Shown here in pieces: positions 1-6,261 of a DNA stretch of 10,333 nucleotides. The notes below the pieces were generated by a model. The model ran no database searches, was not told the origin of the DNA, and saw only the letters and a program-made list of their open reading frames with translations. This stretch comes from Fimenecus sp051881435 (GTDB taxonomy: Bacteria; Bacillota; Clostridia; Oscillospirales; Acutalibacteraceae), in NCBI GenBank assembly GCA_051881435.1, contig JBJEPW010000024.1, positions 1-10,333 of the forward strand, given 5' to 3'. Within the stretch, counting starts at the first letter, position 1. Every line of letters starts with the position of its first letter. Made by a program: the position numbers and the translations under genes.

Positions 1-91
1 TCACTTTTTCGTGAATCCCGGCTTTTAATTCCGCTGTTTTTTTACAGCTCCATAAGTTTATGTCTTAAATTATGAAAACAATGTAAAAGAC

Positions 92-802
92 TTATTCAGC
101 GTCTCCGTCCTTGCTCTTTTTTCTTGTAAGAACAAGTGCTGCACCTGCAACAACTGCTACTGCCGAAACAGCAATTACTGATGTATCGCCGAGTGAGTTA
201 TCGTTGAAGGGATCATCGCCTTCGCTGCCCCAAAGGTCTTCATCGCCGCCGCTTGTGTTGCCGTTATCGCCGCCGTTTACATCATCGCCGCTGTCGCCGC
301 CGCCCATAATTCCGTCAATAATGCCGCCGAGAGCTCCGAGAATTGTATCAAGGAAGCTGCCGTTGCCGTTTTCCTCACCGCCGATTGAGGGAAGAGTGAT
401 GTCGCTGGGGAAATCGCTGGGAAGCTCGCTGGGAATTTCAATTGAGGGAAGATTTCCGATTACGCCCTGAATCTGCTCGATAATACCTGCAAGAGGAGAA
501 TCCTCGCCTGTGGAACCGCTGAGAGCCTGAAGAACCTGAGTAGCTGTTGAAATGCTCATAGCGCCCGTCATAACATCGTTCAGAATTTCGCTGCGGAACT
601 CTGACTCCGCGTCGCTTCTCTGGTTATCGTCGTTTATCGCTGCTATCTTTGTTGAAACCTCGGTATAGTATGCAGTCCAACCCTCAACATCCTCGGGATC
701 CTCAGGTTTGGGAGTGTCAACTATAAATGAATACGCAAAAGCGGAAAGGCTCATCATAAGAACCATTGCCAAAGCCAAAACTACTGAAATCGTCTTTTTC
801 AT
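92..802 (-). CDS. Secreted, C-terminally membrane-anchored surface protein of unknown function
   Basis: A 236-aa protein that I do not recognise as a named family. Seen directly: a typical signal peptide at residues 1–23 (MKK, hydrophobic core, SAFA cleavage region), a mixed charged and probably helical stretch to about residue 95, and then a low-complexity Gly/Ser/Pro/Asp/Asn-rich region with short PSD/PSE repeats to about residue 195. It ends with NSLGD (202–206), a 20-residue hydrophobic segment (207–226) and a basic tail starting RKK. This is the shape of a sortase-type cell-wall anchor, but the expected xPxTG is degenerate, so simple membrane anchoring is more likely (inference). The ATG at 802 has an AAAGGAAA ribosome binding site 8 nt upstream and a consensus promoter. 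It is transcribed away from the translation operon and appears monocistronic within the window. The + strand ORF opposite it is a shadow. Confidence 0.85.
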   Translation of the reverse strand: MKKTISVVLALAMVLMMSLSAFAYSFIVDTPKPEDPEDVEGWTAYYTEVSTKIAAINDDNQRSDAESEFRSEILNDVMTGAMSISTATQVLQALSGSTGEDSPLAGIIEQIQGVIGNLPSIEIPSELPSDFPSDITLPSIGGEENGNGSFLDTILGALGGIIDGIMGGGDSGDDVNGGDNGNTSGGDEDLWGSEGDDPFNDNSLGDTSVIAVSAVAVVAGAALVLTRKKSKDGDAE

Positions 803-860
803 AATACATATTTCCTTTCATTGTTCAAAAAATTCAGGTATTACACCTTTACTCCTGCTC

Positions 861-889
861 ATTATATAACATAAAACCGCTCTTGTCAA
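861..889 (-). promoter_or_regulatory. Perfect-consensus sigma-A promoter of the surface-protein gene
   Basis: On the − strand, TTGACA (884–889) is separated by exactly 17 nt from TATAAT (861–866). Both hexamers match the vegetative consensus completely. Transcription should start near position 854, giving a leader of about 50 nt before the ATG at 802. Such a promoter predicts high expression unless a repressor acts on it. Confidence 0.85.
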
Positions 890-970
890 TCCATTTTTTG
901 CATTTATTTTATTTTGAATTTTTATTCATATTAAAAAATACATATTTTGCGTTATATGCTGATTATTTCT

Positions 971-1000
971 TTGAAAAGTGCCCCTTGTATTACAAATAAT
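971..1000 (+). promoter_or_regulatory. Possible promoter of the 62-aa small protein gene
   Basis: TTGAAA (971–976) and AATAAT (995–1000) are 18 nt apart. A start near 1007 would leave only about 14 nt of leader containing the GGAGGTGA ribosome binding site (1009–1016). A small perfect palindrome, TTGTA-T-TACAA (985–995), overlaps the spacer and could be an operator or chance in AT-rich DNA. A weaker pair further upstream (TTGAAT at 914–919, TACATA at 939–944) is an alternative. Confidence 0.4.
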
Positions 1001-1020
1001 ATTTATACGGAGGTGAAAAA

Positions 1021-1209
1021 ATGATTTTTAAAAATAAAAAAAGTACGGAAAAAGCCGCTGAAACAAGGAAAAAAATTGAAAAAATGAGTGCCGAAATATC
1101 AGAAATATGGAACGGTGAGCATGAGGAAAGCCCTATTGATGTAAACGGCAGTTATACGGGAAATCCCATAGGCTTCGAACAGCCCGAGCAGGACCCGGAC
1201 GACCTTTAA
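1021..1209 (+). CDS. Small conserved-looking hypothetical protein (62 aa)
   Basis: A 62-residue, hydrophilic, soluble protein of unknown function. Seen: a Lys/Glu-rich N-terminal half likely to form one amphipathic helix (about residues 5–32, with repeated K–E spacing), then a Pro/Gly/Asp-rich acidic tail containing DVNGSYTGNP and ending QDPDDL. There is no signal peptide, transmembrane segment or cysteine. The start is well supported by GGAGGTGA ending 4 nt before the ATG. From memory, similar small Clostridia proteins end in GSYTG.P…QDADDL, which suggests a real family; this is recollection, not a search. It lies between two divergent transcription units, and rimP downstream has its own promoter, so it need not belong to the operon. 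No clear terminator follows it. Confidence 0.75.
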   Translation: MIFKNKKSTEKAAETRKKIEKMSAEISEIWNGEHEESPIDVNGSYTGNPIGFEQPEQDPDDL

Positions 1210-1252
1210 CACGGCTTTTTATATATAATGGTATATAAATTCAAAAAAATAC

Positions 1253-1281
1253 TTGATTTTATAAGAAGTATATGGTATCAT
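1253..1281 (+). promoter_or_regulatory. Promoter of the rimP–nusA–infB operon
   Basis: TTGATT (1253–1258) and TATCAT (1276–1281) are 17 nt apart, and TGG precedes the −10 (1273–1275), making it an extended −10 promoter. The predicted start is near 1288, which gives a leader of about 85 nt carrying the hairpin at 1308–1335. No equally good promoter precedes any other gene of the operon, so this is probably its main one. Confidence 0.75.
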
Positions 1282-1307
1282 TCTTTACGGTAAGAATATA
1301 GGCATTG

Positions 1308-1335
1308 TGAGAGAGTGGGGCGACCCGCTCTCTTA
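1308..1335 (+). promoter_or_regulatory. Strong leader hairpin upstream of rimP (GNRA-type loop)
   Basis: AGAGAGTGGG (1310–1319) pairs with CCCGCTCTCT (1324–1333) across a GCGA tetraloop: ten pairs including one U·G wobble, extendable by two more pairs to 1308/1335. It sits about 20 nt into the predicted transcript and about 28 nt before the rimP ribosome binding site. The sequence after it (TTAAATTTATAAG) is not a clean U-tract, so it is not a canonical terminator. It could be an attenuator, a 5′ stabiliser, or a binding site for an operon product such as NusA (inference). Similar GAGTGGG…CCCACTC hairpins before rimP in other Bacillota are a recollection I could not check. Confidence 0.7.
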
Positions 1336-1363
1336 AATTTATAAGATGTTTTTATTTCGACAC

Positions 1364-1368
1364 GGAGG
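1364..1368 (+). promoter_or_regulatory. Ribosome binding site that fixes the rimP start
   Basis: GGAGG lies 4 nt before the ATG at 1373, a slightly short spacing. The upstream in-frame ATG at 1346 has no comparable site and would add nine residues absent from the family, so 1373 is preferred. Confidence 0.75.
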
Positions 1369-1372
1369 TTTT

Positions 1373-1852
1373 ATGAAAAAGAATACGGCAGCGGTTGTAT
1401 GGGACATAGCAAAACCTATTGCGGATTCTTTGGGGCTCATTTTATGGGATGTAAAATTTCTTAAAGAGGGCGCAAAATGGTATCTGCGCATCACAATCGA
1501 CAAGGACGGCGGCGTGGGTATTGACGACTGCGTAGCCCTGCACCGTGCAATTGACGGTCCTCTTGATGAAGCCGACCCCATTGAGCAAAGCTATAATTTG
1601 CAGGTCCAGTCGCCCGGTATTGAGCGCGAGCTGACAAGAGATTTTCACTTTGAGCGTTATATGGGCGAGAAAATTATGATAAGGCTTATCAAGGCCTTTG
1701 AGGGAAAGCGTGATTACAAGGGTGTGCTTACAGCCTTTGATGATGACAGCGTAACTATTGCTCTTGACGAAGAAACAGAGCTTAATGTTAATAAAAAAGA
1801 AGCATCGTGGATAAAAGCCGATGATTTTGGAGGTTTTGAAGAAAATGAATAA
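1373..1852 (+). CDS. rimP: Ribosome maturation factor RimP
   Basis: A 159-aa RimP (DUF150/YlxS family), the cytoplasmic factor that binds the maturing 30S subunit and helps assemble the S12-containing region. Seen: the N-terminal domain with LGLILWDVKFLKEG, then DGGVGIDDC, LDEADPIEQSYNLQVQSPGIERELTR (written here only as the signatures LDEADPI and VQSPGIERELTR), followed by a C-terminal Sm-like beta domain with YKGVLTAFDDDSVTIAL. Length is normal for the family. First gene of the operon, about 85 nt after the predicted transcription start. Its 3′ end overlaps nusA by 8 nt (ATGAATAA), implying translational coupling. SPGIERELTR matches the usual SPG-(L/I)-(D/E)-R signature. Nothing is missing. 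Confidence 0.95.
   Translation: MKKNTAAVVWDIAKPIADSLGLILWDVKFLKEGAKWYLRITIDKDGGVGIDDCVALHRAIDGPLDEADPIEQSYNLQVQSPGIERELTRDFHFERYMGEKIMIRLIKAFEGKRDYKGVLTAFDDDSVTIALDEETELNVNKKEASWIKADDFGGFEENE
1829..1833 (+). promoter_or_regulatory. Ribosome binding site for nusA inside rimP
   Basis: GGAGG lies in the last codons of rimP, 11 nt before the nusA ATG at 1845. The ATG at 1821 precedes this site and the in-frame TTG at 1836 is only 2 nt after it, so 1845 is the best start. The long spacing fits coupling to rimP translation. Confidence 0.65.
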
Positions 1853-2894
1853 AGAATTTTTTGAGGCAGTTGAGCTGATGGAAAAGGAAAAAGGTATTCA
1901 GGCTGAGTATCTTTACGAAAAAATCAGTAATGCTATCGTTGTAGCGGTAAGAAAGGATTACAACGGCAAGGATGTTGTTGTATGCAACATTGACCCCGAA
2001 AAGAAAGAAATGAGAGTTTTCCTCAGAAAAAATATTGTTGAGGAGATAGAGGACGAGGATACGGATATTCTTGTTGAGGACGCAAAGGAATACCGCGAGG
2101 ACGCAAAGGCGGGAGAAACTCTCGAAATTGACCTTGACACAATGAAATTCGGCAGAATTGCCGCCCAGACCGCAAAGCATGTTATCCGTCAGGGCATCAA
2201 AGAAGCTGAAAGAGGTCAGGTTATCCGTGAGTTCCAGTCAAAGAGCAAGGACCTTGTAACTGCAAAGGTGAGCAGAATTGACCCCATCAACGGCAATGTT
2301 ACCCTTGAAATAGGAAAAGGCACTGCAGTTCTTCCCAAGAGTGAGCAGGTGCCTGACGAAACCTTTACCGAGGGTGAGCTTACAAAGGTTTATGTTGTTG
2401 AAGTTAAAGATACGGAAAAAGGTCCCAGAGTAATGATTTCCAGAACTCACTCAGGGCTTGTTAAGCGTCTTTTCGAGCAGGAGGTTCCCGAAATTTACGA
2501 CGGTGTAGTTACAATCCATTCCGTTTCCCGTGAAGCAGGAGCAAGAACGAAGATGGCTGTCAGCAGTAAGGACGAAAATGTTGACCCTATCGGCGCATGC
2601 ATAGGTCAAAGAGGAGCACGAGTTAACAAAATCGTTGAAATTCTCGGCGGTGAAAAAATCGACATTGTTAAATACAGCGAAGACCCTGCCGAATTTATAG
2701 CCGCCGCACTCGCTCCCGCAGACGTGCTTAAAGTTGAGATTACCGATGAGGAAAAGAAAACCTGTCAGGTAACCGTTCCCGACCATCAGCTTTCACTTGC
2801 CATCGGCAACAAAGGTCAGAACGCACGCCTCGCCGCAAGACTTACCGGCTGGAATATTGACATTAAACCGGAAAGCGGATTTTATGAGGGTTAA
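1845..2894 (+). CDS. nusA: Transcription termination/antitermination factor NusA
   Basis: A 349-aa NusA, the RNA polymerase-binding factor that modulates pausing, intrinsic termination and antitermination. Domains in order: the N-terminal polymerase-binding domain (about 1–125, with MEKEKGI and FGRIAAQTAK at 102–111), S1 (about 135–201, ending ISRTH at 198–202), KH1 (about 215–280, GxxG loop as G254-Q-R-G257) and KH2 (about 285–345, IGNKGQNARLAARLTGW from residue 320). It stops just after KH2 and lacks the acidic repeats of the E. coli protein, as is usual in Bacillota, where about 350–370 aa is normal. It overlaps rimP by 8 nt and is followed by a 34-nt gap, the largest inside the nine-gene operon. 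NusA could bind its own leader hairpin, but this is untested. Confidence 0.97.
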   Translation: MNKEFFEAVELMEKEKGIQAEYLYEKISNAIVVAVRKDYNGKDVVVCNIDPEKKEMRVFLRKNIVEEIEDEDTDILVEDAKEYREDAKAGETLEIDLDTMKFGRIAAQTAKHVIRQGIKEAERGQVIREFQSKSKDLVTAKVSRIDPINGNVTLEIGKGTAVLPKSEQVPDETFTEGELTKVYVVEVKDTEKGPRVMISRTHSGLVKRLFEQEVPEIYDGVVTIHSVSREAGARTKMAVSSKDENVDPIGACIGQRGARVNKIVEILGGEKIDIVKYSEDPAEFIAAALAPADVLKVEITDEEKKTCQVTVPDHQLSLAIGNKGQNARLAARLTGWNIDIKPESGFYEG

Positions 2895-2928
2895 TTTTCA
2901 ATAATATATAACGAAAGGGGACGAAAGT

Positions 2929-3201
2929 GTGAAGCAGAAAAAAATTCCCATGCGAAGATGCAACGGCTGTAATGAGCAAAAGCCGAAAAACGAGCTTATC
3001 AGGATTGTAAAAAGTCCGGAGGGTGAAATTTCCCTTGACCTTACAGGAAAGAAATCAGGCAGAGGGGCATACATCTGCAACAACGCCGAGTGTCTCCTTA
3101 AAGCCAAAAAGTCCCACAGAATTGACAGGACTTTTGAAATGACAATTCCCGAAGCTGTTTACGGGCAGATGGAGGCGCAGATAAAGCAAAATGATAAATG
3201 A
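2929..3201 (+). CDS. ylxR: YlxR/RnpM family RNA-binding protein (DUF448)
   Basis: A 90-aa basic protein of the YlxR family. Seen: the N-terminal PMRRCNGC with C11 and C14, the ELIRIV strand, and the signature GRGAYIC (44–50) with a further C55, then an Arg/Lys-containing helix. YlxR binds RNA; in Bacillus subtilis it has been reported to bind RNase P RNA and modulate RNase P, hence the newer name RnpM (established for that species, inferred here). Translation starts with GTG at 2929, supported by AAAGGGG 8 nt upstream; the rarer start may lower its output relative to its neighbours. It follows nusA after 34 nt and overlaps ylxQ by 11 nt. The paired Cys residues could bind metal, but not all family members keep them. 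Confidence 0.93.
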   Translation: MKQKKIPMRRCNGCNEQKPKNELIRIVKSPEGEISLDLTGKKSGRGAYICNNAECLLKAKKSHRIDRTFEMTIPEAVYGQMEAQIKQNDK

Positions 3202-3526
3202 TAATATCAAAGGCTTTCTCGGTCTTTGCCGCAGGTCGGGGAAAATTTCCCCGGGGCATGACGCCGCGGTTGCTTCAATAAAAAAAGGCAAAGCGGTTCT
3301 CGCCGTAACCTGCTGTGACTGTTCGCAGCGTTTAAAGGACGAGATTGCTGACGAGTGCAGCTTTAACGGGCGCAATGTGCGGTATGTAAATGCCGCTTTT
3401 ACCATGCAGGAGGCTGCCCTTGCAATGGGTATGAGAGCGGGAGTTTTCACAGTTGACGACCGCAATCTTGCAGACAGACTTTACGGTTATTTAACGGGAG
3501 GTAATGAGTATGACGAAAAAATATAA
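3191..3526 (+). CDS. ylxQ: YlxQ, L7Ae/L30e-family RNA-binding protein
   Basis: A 111-aa protein of the L7Ae/L30e/Gadd45 fold, the family that binds kink-turn RNA. Seen: GFLGLCRRSGKISPGHDAAV at the N-terminus (family form LLGLARRAGK…G), the glycine-lysine turn KKGKAVLAV, and a late hydrophobic-acidic segment AGVFTVDDRNLADRL. The usual D-A-S-x-N-T stretch after the second strand is replaced by CCDCSQR, giving an unusual Cys cluster. The ATG at 3191 overlaps ylxR by 11 nt; the nearest GGAGG (3171–3175) is 15 nt away, so initiation probably depends on coupling. Its end overlaps the infB start by 17 nt. The exact cellular role of YlxQ is not established to my knowledge. Confidence 0.9.
   Translation: MINDNIKGFLGLCRRSGKISPGHDAAVASIKKGKAVLAVTCCDCSQRLKDEIADECSFNGRNVRYVNAAFTMQEAALAMGMRAGVFTVDDRNLADRLYGYLTGGNEYDEKI
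3496..3501 (+). promoter_or_regulatory. Ribosome binding site that selects the infB start
   Basis: GGGAGG lies 2 nt before the ATG at 3504 but 8 nt before the in-frame ATG at 3510. The 8-nt spacing is optimal, so initiation at 3510 (MTKKYKV…) is preferred over the longer form. Confidence 0.8.
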
Positions 3527-5876
3527 AGTACATGAGCTTGCCAAGGATTTTGATATTCCCAGCAAGTATGTTATAGAAAAGCTTTCAGAACAGTTTGAGG
3601 GGGAGAAGAAATCCCAAACCGCTTTGGAGGAAAAAGAGCTTGATTATATCTTTGATTTAATCACGAAGGATAATTCGGTTGAAAGCTTTGACGCTTATTT
3701 TAACGCAGTTCCCAAGGAAAAGACCAAAGCAGAGCCAAAGAAGGAAAAAGCACAGCCTAAGGAAAAAGAAAAAACTTCAAAAGCGCCGTCAGCCGGCGGT
3801 AAAAGCAGTGCGCCTAAGGCAGAGCCCGCAAAGCAGAATACTGCCGCCGAGCAAAAGAAGAAAGAAAAGGCCGATAAGCCCATGCAGGCTCGCACAAAGG
3901 GTGAAATGCGCCATATTGACACAAGAGCCAACTCCTTTGATGCAGAAAAATACAACGAAAAATACGAAAATATTGCCCCTGCAAGCGCACACAATCAGGA
4001 CAATATGGTTAAAAAGCAAAAGTTAAAGCAAAAGAGCCAGCAATACAGAAAGCAGGGTATGCGCAGCGGCAAGAGAGAAACGGAAGCCGAAAGACTTAAA
4101 AGAATTGCGGCAGAGCGCGCCAAAAAGCCGCCTGTTATCACCGTAGGCGACGAAATCACCGTAGGCGAGCTTGCTTCACGCCTTAAAATGACAGCCGCAG
4201 AGGTTATTAAAAAGCTCTTTGCTTTGGGCATGATGGTAACCGTTAACGAGGTTATCGACTATGATACCGCAGAGATTGTTGCAACAGAGCTTGGCGCAAA
4301 GGTTAACCGTGAAGTTGTTGTTACCATTGAGGAGAGAATCATTGACGATTCCGAGGACGATGAAGCAGACCTTGTTCCCCGTGACCCCGTTGTTGTTGTT
4401 ATGGGACACGTTGACCACGGTAAAACCTCACTTCTTGACGCTATCAGAAACACAAGCGTTACCGAGACCGAGGCAGGCGGAATTACACAGCATATCGGTG
4501 CTTACAGAGTAAATCTTAACGGTCAGTATATCACCTTCCTTGACACTCCCGGTCACGCCGCATTTACATCAATGCGAGCCCGTGGTGCTCAGGCAACTGA
4601 CGTTGCAATTCTTGTTGTTGCCGCCGATGACGGTATTATGCCCCAGACGATTGAGGCTATTAACCACGCAAAAGCCGCAAACGTTGATATAATCGTAGCC
4701 ATCAACAAAATGGATAAACCCGGTGTAACCGTTGACAAAATTATGCAGCAGTTAACAGAGCATGAGCTTGTTCCCGAGGAATGGGGCGGCGATATTATTT
4801 GCGTTCCCGTTTCGGCAAAAACTCATATGAATATAGATAAGCTTCTTGAAAATGTTTTGCTTACCGCGGAAATGAGAGAGCTTAAAGCCAACCCCAACCG
4901 TCAGGCAAAGGGTATTGTTATTGAAGCCCGTCTCGATAAGGGTAAAGGCCCCATCGCAACGCTTCTTGTTCAAAACGGTACGCTTCACACAGGCGATATT
5001 GTGGTTGCAGGCTCCGCAGTGGGCAGAGTCCGTGTTATGGTTGACGACAAGCACAAAAAGCTCAATGACGCAGGTCCTTCCGTTCCCGTTGAGATTATGG
5101 GACTTGACGAGGTTCCCCAGTCGGGCGATGTTTTCAACGCCGTATCCGATGAGCGCCTTGCCCGCGAGCTTGTTGAGCAGAGAAAGCAGGAAGCAAAGGA
5201 GGAGCAATTCAGCCAGTTCCAGAAGGTTACTCTTGATAACCTGTTCTCCTCAATCAACGCAGGTAAAATCAAAACTCTTAATATTATCGTTAAGGCCGAT
5301 GTTCAGGGCTCCGTTGAAGCCGTTAAGCAAAACCTTGAAAAGCTCTCCAACGAGGAGGTTCAGGTTAAGGTTATCCACGGCGGCGTAGGCGCAGTAAGCG
5401 AGTCTGATATTATGCTTGCAAACGCATCAAATGCAATTATCGTAGGCTTTAATGTCCGTCCCGACCCCGTTGCGGCTGAAATTGCAGAGCGTGACGGCGT
5501 TGATATGAGAATGTACCGCATTATTTACGACTGCATTGAAGAAATTGAAAGCGCTATCAAGGGTATGCTGGCTCCCAAATACCGTGAGGTTGCTCTCGGC
5601 AGAATTGAGGTTCGCAGTGTATTCAAGCTTTCAAGTGCAGGTACTGTTGCAGGCAGCTATGTGCTTTCGGGTAAGGTTACAAGAAACGCCCAAATCCGCG
5701 TTGTGCGTGACGGCGTTGTTATGACCGAGGACGAAATTGCATCTCTTAAACGCTTTAAGGACGATGTTAAGGAAGTTGCATCAGGCTATGAATGCGGTAT
5801 CGGACTTCAGAAGTTCAACGATATTAAAGAGGGCGATATTTTTGAAGCCTTTATTATGGAAGAATACAGAGATTAA
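3510..5876 (+). CDS. infB: Translation initiation factor IF-2
   Basis: A 788-aa IF-2, the GTPase that positions fMet-tRNA on the 30S subunit and promotes 50S joining. Order of parts: an N-terminal IF2N helical module (MTKKYKVHELAKDFDIP…), a Lys/Glu/Ala/Pro-rich flexible linker (about 65–200), a second IF2N module (ITVGELASRLKMTAAEVIKKL), then the G domain. G-domain motifs: G1 GHVDHGKT (299–306), G2 with GGITQHIGAY, G3 DTPGH (345–349), G4 NKMDKP (399–404), G5 SAK (435–437). Beta-barrel domain II, domain III (VKADVQGSVEAV) and the fMet-tRNA-binding C-terminal barrel follow, ending GLQKFNDIKEGDIFEAF. Length and motifs are normal and complete. It overlaps ylxQ by 17 nt; rbfA begins 13 nt after its stop. 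Internal ATGs in the linker could give a shorter form as in B. subtilis, but none has a strong ribosome binding site. Confidence 0.98.
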   Translation: MTKKYKVHELAKDFDIPSKYVIEKLSEQFEGEKKSQTALEEKELDYIFDLITKDNSVESFDAYFNAVPKEKTKAEPKKEKAQPKEKEKTSKAPSAGGKSSAPKAEPAKQNTAAEQKKKEKADKPMQARTKGEMRHIDTRANSFDAEKYNEKYENIAPASAHNQDNMVKKQKLKQKSQQYRKQGMRSGKRETEAERLKRIAAERAKKPPVITVGDEITVGELASRLKMTAAEVIKKLFALGMMVTVNEVIDYDTAEIVATELGAKVNREVVVTIEERIIDDSEDDEADLVPRDPVVVVMGHVDHGKTSLLDAIRNTSVTETEAGGITQHIGAYRVNLNGQYITFLDTPGHAAFTSMRARGAQATDVAILVVAADDGIMPQTIEAINHAKAANVDIIVAINKMDKPGVTVDKIMQQLTEHELVPEEWGGDIICVPVSAKTHMNIDKLLENVLLTAEMRELKANPNRQAKGIVIEARLDKGKGPIATLLVQNGTLHTGDIVVAGSAVGRVRVMVDDKHKKLNDAGPSVPVEIMGLDEVPQSGDVFNAVSDERLARELVEQRKQEAKEEQFSQFQKVTLDNLFSSINAGKIKTLNIIVKADVQGSVEAVKQNLEKLSNEEVQVKVIHGGVGAVSESDIMLANASNAIIVGFNVRPDPVAAEIAERDGVDMRMYRIIYDCIEEIESAIKGMLAPKYREVALGRIEVRSVFKLSSAGTVAGSYVLSGKVTRNAQIRVVRDGVVMTEDEIASLKRFKDDVKEVASGYECGIGLQKFNDIKEGDIFEAFIMEEYRD

Positions 5877-5889
5877 GGTGAGGTAAAAT

Positions 5890-6261
5890 ATGGCAGGTTA
5901 TCGTACAGGCAGAGTTTCGGAGGACATTAAGCGGGAAATTGTGGCTGTTATCCGTACTCTCAAAGACCCCAGAGTGCGCGACAAAATTCTCACCGTTGTC
6001 CGTGTTGAGGTTAGCTCCGATTTGTCTTTTGCAAAGGTTTATGTAAGCTCTATGGGCGGTATAGACGACGCAAAGGAAGCGGTTAAGGGGCTTCAAAGCG
6101 CTACGGGACTTATCCGCCGTGAGGTAGGAAATAAGCTTCACCTGCGCAAAACTCCCGAGCTTAAATTTATTGCAGATGATTCCGTTGAACACGGAATGGA
6201 AATCTTTAAAAAAATTGAGAATTTCTCTATGAGGGAAGAAAATGACGAGGATAGATTATAA
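5890..6261 (+). CDS. rbfA: 30S ribosome-binding factor RbfA
   Basis: A 123-aa RbfA, a single KH-like domain protein that binds immature 30S subunits near helix 1 of 16S rRNA and is needed for late maturation, in the same pathway as RimP. Seen: YRTGRVSEDIKREIVAVI at the N-terminus, LKDPRV (family signature for the start of the first strand), the KVYVSSM strand, GLIRREVGNKLHLRKTPEL (the L.LR..PEL signature) and FIADDSVEHGMEI. GTGAGG ends 6 nt before the ATG. The last 20 nt overlap the next gene, so the C-terminal tail MREENDEDRL is encoded over the nrnA ribosome binding site. Length is typical. Confidence 0.96.
   Translation: MAGYRTGRVSEDIKREIVAVIRTLKDPRVRDKILTVVRVEVSSDLSFAKVYVSSMGGIDDAKEAVKGLQSATGLIRREVGNKLHLRKTPELKFIADDSVEHGMEIFKKIENFSMREENDEDRL

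Noticed and set aside
31..49. GCTGT…ACAGC hairpin as a terminator for the surface-protein gene
   Set aside because: It has only five pairs around a T/A-rich loop, and no T-tract follows on the − strand. The first 91 nt contain no convincing terminator.
111..470. A 119-aa + strand ORF opposite the surface-protein gene
   Set aside because: It has Ser/Pro-rich low-complexity composition mirroring the Gly/Ser/Asp-rich region on the other strand, and no ribosome binding site. The − strand gene has a signal peptide, anchor and perfect promoter.
1346..1372. A longer rimP start at the ATG at 1346
   Set aside because: It has no ribosome binding site and would add MFLFRHGGF, which is unlike family N-termini; GGAGG precedes the ATG at 1373.
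4752..5207. A 151-aa − strand ORF, and overlapping + strand ORFs, within infB
   Set aside because: These are shadows of the IF-2 coding frame, which carries all five G motifs and is continuous through the region.
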